A stretch of DNA of 64,000 nucleotides. Source: Bacteroidetes bacterium GWF2_40_14. Its GTDB lineage: Bacteria > Bacteroidota > Bacteroidia > Bacteroidales > UBA932. The stretch spans positions 1 through 64,000 of the forward strand of contig MEOK01000034.1 of assembly GCA_001769195.1 (NCBI GenBank), in the 5' to 3' direction. The stretch's first letter is position 1; each line of letters opens with the position of its first letter. The notes below the pieces were generated by a model. The model was not told the DNA's origin and ran no database searches. It worked only from the letters and a program-made list of their open reading frames with translations. A program made the translations under genes and the position numbers. Shown piece after piece: positions 34,828 to 42,097 of the stretch.

Positions 34828-35510
34828 TATTTTTTAATTGATTTACCCATAATTAGTTCTGTCATTAAGGCAATTGTCATTCCGGAAAAATCGCATATTG
34901 TCAACGAAGCTCCTGCCTGAATCAGTTCATCGCTGCTATGACTTGTTTCAACTCCAATTACTGTTATTCCTGCCCCACTTGCCGACATGATTCCCGATAT
35001 AGAATCTTCGAAAACAACACAATTCCCCTTATCTACAGATAATTTACTTACGGTGGTATTGTAAATTTCCGGATTGGGTTTACCTCTCAATATTTGGGTT
35101 TTATCAACTATCAAGTCGAAAAACTCGTATATGCCTAGTTTTTTCAATATTAGATCTACATTTTCTGAAGGTGCAGAGGTTGCTAATGCAATTTTGTGCC
35201 CCGATAGTTTTATAGATTTCAGAAAATCAACTAACCCTGTCACGGGACTGACACAACTCAATTGCCTTATAATGTTCCGATACTCTTCATCTATCTCATA
35301 ACTATAATTATCTATCTCTTCCTGAGTAAGATCCTTTTGCAGAAGTATTTTTAATGCCTCATCTCCTGTTGTACCAAAAATTAAGTTTTTAAAGATTTCA
35401 TCATTGACTTCTACCCCTTTTTTATTAAAAAAACGTGTCCATCCGATTTTGTGATATGGGTTGCTGTCAATCACCACACCATCCATATCGAATATTATTG
35501 CGTAAACCAT
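34827..35510 (-). CDS. HAD-superfamily phosphatase (beta-phosphoglucomutase-like)
   Basis: 227 residues. HAD motif I is FDMDGVVIDSN (~7-17), motif II LATSAPSEN (~110), Lys in LRGKPNPEIY (~145) and motif IV VFEDSISGIMSA (~170). The alpha-helical cap after motif I places it in subfamily IA, which contains beta-phosphoglucomutases and sugar-phosphate phosphatases. The substrate cannot be fixed. It overlaps the upstream ferredoxin gene's end by 16 bp and the AraC start by one base. Confidence 0.88.
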   Translation of the reverse strand: MVYAIIFDMDGVVIDSNPYHKIGWTRFFNKKGVEVNDEIFKNLIFGTTGDEALKILLQKDLTQEEIDNYSYEIDEEYRNIIRQLSCVSPVTGLVDFLKSIKLSGHKIALATSAPSENVDLILKKLGIYEFFDLIVDKTQILRGKPNPEIYNTTVSKLSVDKGNCVVFEDSISGIMSASGAGITVIGVETSHSSDELIQAGASLTICDFSGMTIALMTELIMGKSIKK

Positions 35511-36121
35511 TTTCTTCTTTTAATAATATGCAAAATAAGATAAATAACTAAAATTAAAGCAATTTTATCGTGGATTTCTATAAAAATAAGTCTTGAGGTA
35601 ACGGAGTTTCCAGATAAATCAATAAACCATGGAACAAAACCTGTTATTGCAACTAATAAAAAGAGAATTGATAATGTTATAACCTGTTTGTTTTTTATGT
35701 GAAAGATCATAAGTAAAGAAAACAGGACAACAACAATCTTATGAATTGTTGACCAGTCGTTATAGATTATTCCCCAAATAGCTTTCGATGTTTCAAATCC
35801 TCTGGTATGTTCATGTTGTCCAGCTGAACTACCCATATGAAACCCCAGTTGCAGGACCAACCCAGAAATAATCATTGCTATACCAAAAAACAGCAATAAA
35901 TAAATGACGAGTGAACGATTATGTGTAGTTTTATCAGCTTTGGACAGGGCTCCATATTGGCATGCTTTTATACATTTCAGACAAGAGCTGCATTTGCCAG
36001 GGTCAGCAATTATCGCATGCTTGTGCCAGGGCAAATCGACTTTTTTAATTACCATATTGGGACATTCGTCTATGCATTTCCAGCATGCTTTACATTTTCT
36101 TGTGTCAAGTTGTACTTTCAT
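35495..36121 (-). CDS. Membrane-anchored 2[4Fe-4S] ferredoxin
   Basis: 208 residues from ATG 36121. Two cluster motifs are intact: CKACWKCIDECPNMVI (~10-25) and CSSCLKCIKACQYGAL (~40-55). Four hydrophobic helices follow (~70-205) with several His residues (..IHKIVVVLFSLLMIFHIK, EIHDKIALILVIYLILH), which could hold haem or quinone. This suggests an electron-transfer unit at the cytoplasmic membrane; donors and acceptors are unknown. It lies directly downstream of the Crp-type regulator and may be controlled by it. Confidence 0.8.
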   Translation of the reverse strand: MKVQLDTRKCKACWKCIDECPNMVIKKVDLPWHKHAIIADPGKCSSCLKCIKACQYGALSKADKTTHNRSLVIYLLLFFGIAMIISGLVLQLGFHMGSSAGQHEHTRGFETSKAIWGIIYNDWSTIHKIVVVLFSLLMIFHIKNKQVITLSILFLLVAITGFVPWFIDLSGNSVTSRLIFIEIHDKIALILVIYLILHIIKRRKWFTQ

Positions 36122-36191
36122 TGTATAATTTTTTATACAAAGATGCTTAGCAGGGAAGCATTGGAAAGATAACAATTGTTAAGAAAAGCAG

Positions 36192-36746
36192 CTATCTCCT
36201 GTTTCTTATCCTGCTTAACGAAATGGGTGTGATACCAAGATAGGATGCTATGTAATGTTGAGGCACCCTTTTAATTATTTCCGGGTGATTCAAAATTAAA
36301 TCATTATACCGTTCCTGTGGCGTATCCTTGATTCGGGAAAGGAAAAGAGCGGCATAGTTACTAAAACGCCGATACATTATCTCTTGAAAACCATCTTTAA
36401 GATCAGGAAAATGCTGAAGGAGCCTGGCAAAATTATCCTTGTGAAGTGAAAGAATTATTGTGGGTTCTATGCTTTCAATGGTAAACATGCTGGGTTTGTC
36501 ACTTAAAAAGCTATCAATAGAAGCAACCGCCTGGTTTTCAAAAAAGAATTGCAAAGTTATGTCCTTCCCATCTTTATTGAACCAAAGCCGTAAACACCCT
36601 TTTTTTATAAAATAGATGTGATTGGCAATTTCACCCTCATTCAGCAGAGTCGTTTTGGAAGTGATTTCTGTTTCCACGAAAATCTTCTGAAAGTTATCAT
36701 CGTATTCCTTATCAGTCTTTATTTTTTCAATCAATAGATCTAGCAT
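36192..36746 (-). CDS. Crp/Fnr-family transcriptional regulator
   Basis: 184 residues. Cyclic-nucleotide-binding-like beta barrel at ~20-110 (LLNEGEIANHIYFIKKGCLRLWF), then a short C-terminal helix-turn-helix (RVPQHYIASYLGITPISLSRIR, key residues ~160-182). There are no Fnr-type N-terminal cysteines. The C-terminus stops right after the recognition helix, as is common in Bacteroidota Crp-like proteins. The start overlaps the end of a truncated DUF998 fragment. Confidence 0.9.
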   Translation of the reverse strand: MLDLLIEKIKTDKEYDDNFQKIFVETEITSKTTLLNEGEIANHIYFIKKGCLRLWFNKDGKDITLQFFFENQAVASIDSFLSDKPSMFTIESIEPTIILSLHKDNFARLLQHFPDLKDGFQEIMYRRFSNYAALFLSRIKDTPQERYNDLILNHPEIIKRVPQHYIASYLGITPISLSRIRNRR

Positions 36747-36955
36747 GGTCCTGTAAGATTTAATGCAGGTATGTGTCTTGTAGGGGTGCTGAATGCAATC
36801 AGCTCACTGACTGTTTGGGAAGAATAGCTATATGCTTCCCACATTAAAACAGCAAATATATCGGTAACGATAAAAAGCAGTGAAGATACTATTCCGCAGA
36901 TCAACAAAATATTACGGATAATTTTTGATGTTTGGGGCTCAGTAGTTGTATTCAT
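36740..36955 (-). pseudogene. Truncated DUF998 membrane-protein gene
   Basis: 71 codons encode MNTTTEPQTSKIIRNILLIC then a first helix and SYSSQTVSELIAFSTPTRHI, which matches the first third of DUF998 proteins (usually near 200 residues with six helices). The remaining helices are missing and the frame ends in NLTGPC at the Crp gene. A deletion joining it to the Crp gene is the simplest reading. It may still make a one-helix peptide. Confidence 0.65.
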
Positions 36956-36981
36956 TTATATAAATGGTATGAATCTTCCCT

Positions 36982-37398
36982 CTATTTGATAGTCTTCAAG
37001 AATTGAGCTGCTGTCATTACTGGCAACTTTGCCTTTTGAAAGTCCTTCAGGTTTCTGGTTATAATGGCATCAACTCCATTTTCTAATGCAGTGAAGTATT
37101 GCAAAGCGTCTTCGTAATCCTTAAATTCATTGTCATTGAGCGATAGTCCTACAATTTTCTCATCAAGACTTAAAACTTGTACAATTAGTTTTAGTTTTCG
37201 AAGAATTAGTTTAGCATCATCCGGTTTTTTTGATTGTAAAAGAATATAGTTTGTATTAGCAAACGTAAGAGCAGAAACGCTTAACTCAATTTTTTGTTTA
37301 TCTGCCAGAGTGAACAGAATTGCCGCTTCATCATAGAAAGGCTCCCTTTTAGCAAGAAGGTCAATAATGATGTTTGTATCTATAAATATTTTTTTCAT
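36982..37398 (-). CDS. PIN-domain ribonuclease toxin (VapC-like)
   Basis: 138 residues, a single PIN domain. Acidic residues expected at the metal site are seen: FIDTNIIID (Asp ~7), the helix with NEFKDYEDALQYFTAL (Asp/Glu ~90-97) and DAIITRNLKDF (~112-120). It follows the antitoxin gene with an ATGA overlap. VapC toxins cut tRNA or rRNA; the target here is unknown. Confidence 0.88.
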   Translation of the reverse strand: MKKIFIDTNIIIDLLAKREPFYDEAAILFTLADKQKIELSVSALTFANTNYILLQSKKPDDAKLILRKLKLIVQVLSLDEKIVGLSLNDNEFKDYEDALQYFTALENGVDAIITRNLKDFQKAKLPVMTAAQFLKTIK

Positions 37399-37640
37399 TT
37401 ATACTTTTCTGCCAGGTAATTTGAATAATCCTTTCTGTTGTCAAAGTTGTCATCTAGCTTGATTACTCCGCTAAGACTTTCCACAAGAGGTGAAATTTCT
37501 GTTGCTCCTGCTTTCTGTTTAGTTATTGATTCGAGATAAGATTCAACCATTTTAGAAAGACTAATATTATGATTACGTGCATAATCCTTAGCCTTATCTA
37601 TAATACGTTTGTTTAGTCGTAATGTTAATTTCGTTTCCAT
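37395..37640 (-). CDS. Antitoxin of the PIN pair (ribbon-helix-helix-type, DUF6364-like)
   Basis: 81 residues from ATG 37640. The N-terminus ETKLTLRLNKRIIDKAKDYA looks like a ribbon-helix-helix DNA-binding fold, and the C-terminal half (SPLVESLSGVIKLDD..) is the toxin-neutralising tail usual for this family. It precedes and overlaps the PIN toxin by 4 bp. An inverted repeat and promoter lie just upstream, fitting autoregulation by the antitoxin or the complex. Confidence 0.82.
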   Translation of the reverse strand: METKLTLRLNKRIIDKAKDYARNHNISLSKMVESYLESITKQKAGATEISPLVESLSGVIKLDDNFDNRKDYSNYLAEKYK

Positions 37641-37652
37641 GGCATAGTATTT

Positions 37653-37679
37653 ACGTACAAATATAGAAATCATGTACGT
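37653..37679. promoter_or_regulatory. Toxin-antitoxin operator (inverted repeat)
   Basis: ACGTACA (37653-37659) and its exact complement TGTACGT (37673-37679) flank a 13-bp spacer 13 bp upstream of the antitoxin start. The -7 element of the promoter (minus-strand TATATTTG, 37658-37665) lies across the proximal arm and spacer. Confidence 0.7.
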
Positions 37680-37688
37680 CAAAACCAA
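37658..37688 (-). promoter_or_regulatory. Promoter of the toxin-antitoxin operon
   Basis: On the minus strand, TTG (37688-37686), a 20-bp spacer and an exact TATATTTG (37665-37658), embedded in the inverted-repeat operator. Confidence 0.7.
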
Positions 37689-37772
37689 GAGTTTTTGATT
37701 GTATTTGCTTGCCAACGGAGCAGAACGAGAATGGGAGGCAAGAAGGATACTCAAAGCGGAATGATCTATGAA

Positions 37773-37964
37773 TTACTCAAAAATAAAAATTTCTTCGATT
37801 GTTACCGAGAAAACATTCGCTAAATCATAAGCAAGTTTTAAAGAGGGATTATATTTGTTTTTTTCTAAAAACACTATTGTTTCTCTTCGAACATTGACTT
37901 TTTTCGCGAGATCATCTTGAGTTAAATTATATCGGGCCCTAAATTCCTTAATTTTATTAGTCAT
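37773..37964 (-). CDS. Small XRE-family helix-turn-helix regulator (YgzD-like)
   Basis: 63 residues making up only the helix-turn-helix: [20 protein letters not shown] followed by [21 protein letters not shown]. Typical of tiny regulators paired with membrane proteins. It overlaps the membrane-protein gene upstream by 8 bp, so they are translated from the same message. Confidence 0.88.
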   Translation of the reverse strand: MTNKIKEFRARYNLTQDDLAKKVNVRRETIVFLEKNKYNPSLKLAYDLANVFSVTIEEIFIFE

Positions 37965-38355
37965 TCTTTATGCCTTTAAAATTTAATATCAACCACGAGA
38001 TTCCAAAGGTTACGGCCATAGCTAAAATGCCAAATCCAAGTAATTCTTCGGAATCAATTTTAACTCTGTCTTTCAGAAAAATTAAAAATACCCAAATGTA
38101 AAGGGAGACGTAATAAGAAGTAGCTGCTGTCTTTTGGAGAATTTTTCTTGATAATTCATCTTCGACCGGTTCACCACGTTTAACATTACTTAATCTTTTA
38201 AATCCAACAAAAATAGCAAAACCAACAATCAGCAAAATAACTCCGAATTGTAATAAATCAACCGGACTAAACTTATTAGCAGATGTAAAAAACCAGAGAC
38301 CTGCAGATATTAAAACAAGTCCTGATACGATGAAAACAATTAACGACTTTTTCAT
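37957..38355 (-). CDS. Four-helix membrane protein paired with XRE regulator
   Basis: 132 residues with four hydrophobic helices (~5-22, 35-53, 80-95, 108-127) and a charged loop ([19 protein letters not shown]) between the second and third. The arrangement resembles DUF2178/DUF3796-type proteins that occur with a YgzD-like regulator. Function unknown; the regulator may be held or released by it. Confidence 0.72.
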   Translation of the reverse strand: MKKSLIVFIVSGLVLISAGLWFFTSANKFSPVDLLQFGVILLIVGFAIFVGFKRLSNVKRGEPVEDELSRKILQKTAATSYYVSLYIWVFLIFLKDRVKIDSEELLGFGILAMAVTFGISWLILNFKGIKND

Positions 38356-38435
38356 ATGATAAATTATTAGTTAAATAAATCTAACACAATGTTAGAAATA
38401 AATAACATCAATAACAAATTTTTCTTGAATTATTT

Positions 38436-39698
38436 TCATTTTAAGTTATTAACATCCGAGCCTTGCAGCAACCCCGCAACATACCCTGTGGTCCAGGCGC
38501 ATTGCAGGTTGTATCCGCCGGTTATGGCGTCGATATCCAGCACCTCGCCGGCAAAGTAGAGGTTTTTACAGACCTTGCTCTGCATGGTGCCCATATCTAC
38601 ACTTTGAAGACTGACGCCCCCACAGGTAACAAACTCTTCTCTGAATGCAGATTTGCCCTTTACCGTATATTCATCGTTGGTGAGTGTTGTGGTAAGTCGG
38701 TTTATCCCCTTCTTGCCAACCTCAATCCATTTCTTGTCGGGAGAGAGGTCGCTCTTTTCAAGAAGGTATAGCCATAACCGCGATGGGAGTGAGTAGGGCC
38801 TAATGTTCGACAACAGTTTATGCGGATGTTCTTCTGCCATTCCTTGCAGCGCGGCGGAAACAATGTCGTTGTTCTGTTCGTTGGCCCAGTTAATCTGTAT
38901 GCGAAAGTTGTATGAGGCCTCGTTGAGGATACGGGCACCAAAGGACGACAGCTTTAGTATGGCCGGTCCGCTCATGCCCCAGTGTGTTACGAGTAGAGGG
39001 CCATTTGCCTTCATTTTTGTTCCCTGAATACCTACAACTACATTCTCTACAACAACACCCATTAGTTCTGTTACAGGCTCAGCCGGCATGTTGAAAGTAA
39101 AGAGTGATGGCACCGGATATTCAATCTTATGGCCAAGATCTTCAAGCCAATCTAGCCCGTCTCGTCTTGGTGAGCCGCCTGTGGTCACAATTATTTTGTC
39201 AAAAATTTCCGGTGAAAGCTCATCATCAAAAAAAGTCAGTTCAAGCTTGTTCCCCTTCTTTCCGCCAAAATCTTCATCAACCCTTCTCAGAGCCTTCACG
39301 CCCATTCCTGTGTTTATCTCCACTCCCAGACGCTTTGCCTCCGAAATCAGACAATCAACTATGCTAAGCGAATTCTGAGATACCGGAAATACGCAGTTAT
39401 CTTCGTGAATAACAAGCGGGACACCTCTGGACTCAAACCACTCCATTGTGTGAACAGTGCCAAAGGTGTGAAACGCCTTCTTGAGTTGCCGGCCACCTCT
39501 TGGGTAAGCCTTGCAAAGTTCGTCAACGTTGGTGCACCCGTTTGTCAGATTGCATCTCCCCCCTCCGGACACCCTTACTTTAGATAGCAGGGTGAGTGAC
39601 TTTTCAAATATTGATACTCTGGCAGAGGGATATCTCTCCTTTGCAGTAATTGCCGCGAAAAAACCTGCTGCCCCTCCACCGATAATGCCGATATTCAT
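38436..39698 (-). CDS. HI0933/YhiN-family flavoprotein (BaiN-like)
   Basis: 420 residues. The FAD-binding N-terminus reads IGIIGGGAAGFFAAITAKE (~3-21), followed by VRVSGGGRCNLTNGC (~42-56), the family signature; GGSPRRDGLDWLEDLGH and the C-terminal EVLDIDAITGGYNLQCAW are also characteristic. A Rossmann-type flavin oxidoreductase fold is secure. Members include BaiN of bile-acid metabolism, but the substrate of most is unknown. Starts ~10 bp after the pentapeptide gene on the same strand. Confidence 0.9.
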   Translation of the reverse strand: MNIGIIGGGAAGFFAAITAKERYPSARVSIFEKSLTLLSKVRVSGGGRCNLTNGCTNVDELCKAYPRGGRQLKKAFHTFGTVHTMEWFESRGVPLVIHEDNCVFPVSQNSLSIVDCLISEAKRLGVEINTGMGVKALRRVDEDFGGKKGNKLELTFFDDELSPEIFDKIIVTTGGSPRRDGLDWLEDLGHKIEYPVPSLFTFNMPAEPVTELMGVVVENVVVGIQGTKMKANGPLLVTHWGMSGPAILKLSSFGARILNEASYNFRIQINWANEQNNDIVSAALQGMAEEHPHKLLSNIRPYSLPSRLWLYLLEKSDLSPDKKWIEVGKKGINRLTTTLTNDEYTVKGKSAFREEFVTCGGVSLQSVDMGTMQSKVCKNLYFAGEVLDIDAITGGYNLQCAWTTGYVAGLLQGSDVNNLK

Positions 39699-39707
39699 AT
39701 TCTGGAT

Positions 39708-40274
39708 TTACTCTATTGTGATATTGTACTTGCTCAGCAATCCGGCAATATTCTGATGCGAGAATTTCGCTTTAAATATTCTGTTGATCTCAGGATTAAT
39801 AGAAAAATTGAAAGATGTGCGGAAGTCGCAACCCTCCAGGTTTGTGTTTTCAAAAACTGCCCTCACCAGATCGCATTTATTAAAAACCGACCCGGTAAGG
39901 TCGGTTTCTGCAAATTCAACCTCTTCAAGCTTACAGTTGTCAAAATTAGTCTTCTTTAATTTGAGTTTGAAAAAAGAGGAGAAGTTGAGGTTACAGTAAT
40001 TAAAGCATAGTGCAACAGTCGTTTTGTTGCAAGAGTCGAAGCGGAGCCCCAGAAGCTTGCAGTTATTAAATTCCACATCACCAAAAGTAGTGTTGACCAG
40101 TTTTGCCATACTTAAGTCGCAATTTTCAAACTTACATTCGGTAAAGGCAATCTCAGAGAGGTTAGCGTTGGAAAAATTGCAATTTGTAAAAGAGCACCCT
40201 CCGTATTCTCCAGTCACCAGTTCGTTTTCAGAGTATTTTTTATCCCTGAAATTTTTATTTTCTATGAATTCCAT
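39708..40274 (-). CDS. Pentapeptide-repeat protein
   Basis: 188 residues, mainly A(D/N)Lxx-type repeats (CNFSNANLSEIAFTECKFEN onwards, ~30-155) predicted to fold into a right-handed quadrilateral helix. The C-terminus (INRIFKAKFSHQNIAGLLSKY) is a cap found in a widespread subfamily. Some relatives mimic DNA and guard gyrase, but no such role can be claimed from the sequence. In line with neighbours on the minus strand, ten bases from each. Confidence 0.88.
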   Translation of the reverse strand: MEFIENKNFRDKKYSENELVTGEYGGCSFTNCNFSNANLSEIAFTECKFENCDLSMAKLVNTTFGDVEFNNCKLLGLRFDSCNKTTVALCFNYCNLNFSSFFKLKLKKTNFDNCKLEEVEFAETDLTGSVFNKCDLVRAVFENTNLEGCDFRTSFNFSINPEINRIFKAKFSHQNIAGLLSKYNITIE

Positions 40275-40283
40275 TGTTCTAGT

Positions 40284-41114
40284 TTAGTTCATCCCCAGAT
40301 TGTATACCTGTGCCCTTACTTCCTGTGCCCACTCCAGATGAGTATACGACTTGTCAAATGTCTGATATGGTATAGGTTTCCCAATAGTTACCCTTATGGT
40401 TTTGTTTCTTTTGTTGAACATTTCGCGTGGGAGAAGTGCCAGTTCCAGGTTAAGGTTAATGCCAAGGACTGTTCTTGCAGAGTGGATAAAATAGAACAGT
40501 CTGGAGTTACTGCCATGAAAGTGAAGCGGCACAATATCTCTCTGACTCGAAACAGACTTTGATATGAAGCTTTTTTGCCAAGGCTGGTCCTGGATTTTTC
40601 CTTTTAATTTTCTCGATACAATACCTGCAGGAAAGTGGGTTATAGGAATATCCTGCCTGTATGTCTCCTCCAGCTGATGCAGATACTCTTTTGATGAGCC
40701 GTCAAACACATTAACCGCAGCAACAAACGGACGCAACTGAGGAACATACATAAAGGCATCGTTTGCGATGGCTTTAAGTTCGCCATATTTACTTGATACT
40801 ATGTGTGTCAGAACCAGTCCGTCGATAATTCCGAATGGGTGATTTGCCGCAAAAAAACATTTTTTATGATCAGGAAGGTTCTCCAATCCCTCAATTTCCA
40901 ATGTGAGATTAAGCTCCTCTATTACCTTTACAAGGAACTCCTTTCCAACAGTGTGAGAGTATTTATTGAGAATATAGTTCATCCCATCCTGACAGACAAT
41001 TTTTTCTAAAATTCTGATAATGAACCTGGGAAGCAGTGGTAATATTCCTGATTTACGCTCACGTATGCTTTTTTCTATGTCTATGTATTTGATATCCTGA
41101 ACTTTCTCTTCCAT
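40284..41114 (-). CDS. PlsC-like lysophospholipid/ornithine-lipid acyltransferase
   Basis: 276 residues, soluble or peripheral. The motif NHPFGIIDGLVL (~92-103) has His and Asp five residues apart, the variant seen in the hemolysin/GlsA/OlsA-like O-acyltransferases of Bacteroidota rather than the HX4D of PlsC. FPAGIVSRK (~160) matches the acceptor-binding block. Likely acylates a lyso-lipid in the inner membrane; a role in glycine or ornithine lipid synthesis is possible, but no glsB-like N-acyltransferase is adjacent. Confidence 0.78.
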   Translation of the reverse strand: MEEKVQDIKYIDIEKSIRERKSGILPLLPRFIIRILEKIVCQDGMNYILNKYSHTVGKEFLVKVIEELNLTLEIEGLENLPDHKKCFFAANHPFGIIDGLVLTHIVSSKYGELKAIANDAFMYVPQLRPFVAAVNVFDGSSKEYLHQLEETYRQDIPITHFPAGIVSRKLKGKIQDQPWQKSFISKSVSSQRDIVPLHFHGSNSRLFYFIHSARTVLGINLNLELALLPREMFNKRNKTIRVTIGKPIPYQTFDKSYTHLEWAQEVRAQVYNLGMN

Positions 41115-41140
41115 GTCAATAATTTGTGCAAAGGTACTTA

Positions 41141-42061
41141 TTATATAGCATAAATAGTACCGGTGAGATTTTCAGATACCTTCCACAACTTTTCAGCCAC
41201 AGTTGATTTAAACAAATGATTTACCTCCGGACTTACTGCCGGATTCCCCCGATGGTTGCCTTTTCCGTCAGGACCGATATACTCTCCACCTTTAAGAGCC
41301 TTGTTGGTGGCAGCATACAGGGTAGGTAGTGCACCTTTCTCAGCTGATTGCGCATACGCATTGAAAAGAAACTTCATTATAGAACCGCTCTCCTTCCCGG
41401 AACCTCTGGACATAAGGTTTGTTGCTGATATGCCAGGATGGCAGACAACACATATGGTTCCGGAACCGCTCTTTTTCAGCCTGTTGTTAAGCTCCACTCC
41501 AAATAGAAGATTTGCAAGTTTGCTTTGCCGGTAGAACTTCATTCGGTTGTAACCCTTTGCACCATCCAGATTGTCAAACATTATCTCTGCACCTCTGCTG
41601 GCGATACTACTTACAACAACTATTCTGGAACCGGGAGTTGCCATAATGGCGGGCAGAAGATGCCCTGTCAATGCAAAATGGCCAAGATGATTTGTTCCGA
41701 ACTGAAGCTCGAATCCGTCACTGGTTTTCCTGAACGGAGGAATCATTACTCCAGCGTTGTTAATCAGTATATCAAGAGTCTGATATTTAGCCAGAAACTC
41801 ATCTGCAAAATTCCTGATACTCTTAAGGTCACCGAGGTCGAGGTGCATTATACTCACCGTTGCAGCCGGATATTCAGCTGAGATTCTGCTCAATGCCCTC
41901 TCTCCCTTTTCCATGTTCCTGACCGCCAGAATAACATCAGCTCCCTTTTGAGCCAATACTCTTGCAGCCTCAAAACCTATTCCGCTCGCCCCGCCTGTTA
42001 CAATAACTCTCTTGCCATCAAGATTGTCAATATCTTCAGTTGACCATTTTGTTTTATTCAT
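41141..42061 (-). CDS. Short-chain dehydrogenase/reductase (classical, retinol-dehydrogenase-like)
   Basis: 306 residues. Cofactor motif TGGASGIG (~21-28), DLGDLKSI (~75), NNAGVM (~99), Ser in VVVSSIASRG (~150) and the Y-x3-K-like FYRQSKLANLLFG (~175-187). The proximity to WW-oxidoreductase/retinol-dehydrogenase-like SDRs is by overall layout (..GFELQFGTNHLGHFALTGHL, split by the substrate loop). Substrate unknown. Separate from its upstream neighbour by a 36-bp gap. Confidence 0.9.
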   Translation of the reverse strand: MNKTKWSTEDIDNLDGKRVIVTGGASGIGFEAARVLAQKGADVILAVRNMEKGERALSRISAEYPAATVSIMHLDLGDLKSIRNFADEFLAKYQTLDILINNAGVMIPPFRKTSDGFELQFGTNHLGHFALTGHLLPAIMATPGSRIVVVSSIASRGAEIMFDNLDGAKGYNRMKFYRQSKLANLLFGVELNNRLKKSGSGTICVVCHPGISATNLMSRGSGKESGSIMKFLFNAYAQSAEKGALPTLYAATNKALKGGEYIGPDGKGNHRGNPAVSPEVNHLFKSTVAEKLWKVSENLTGTIYAI

Positions 42062-42097
42062 TTCTCAAATTTTATTGTTAAAGATAATATTTAGCTC

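Noticed and set aside
36982-38355. A defence island
   Set aside because: Only a single toxin-antitoxin pair and an XRE/membrane pair are present; no nuclease, helicase, reverse transcriptase or restriction genes accompany them.
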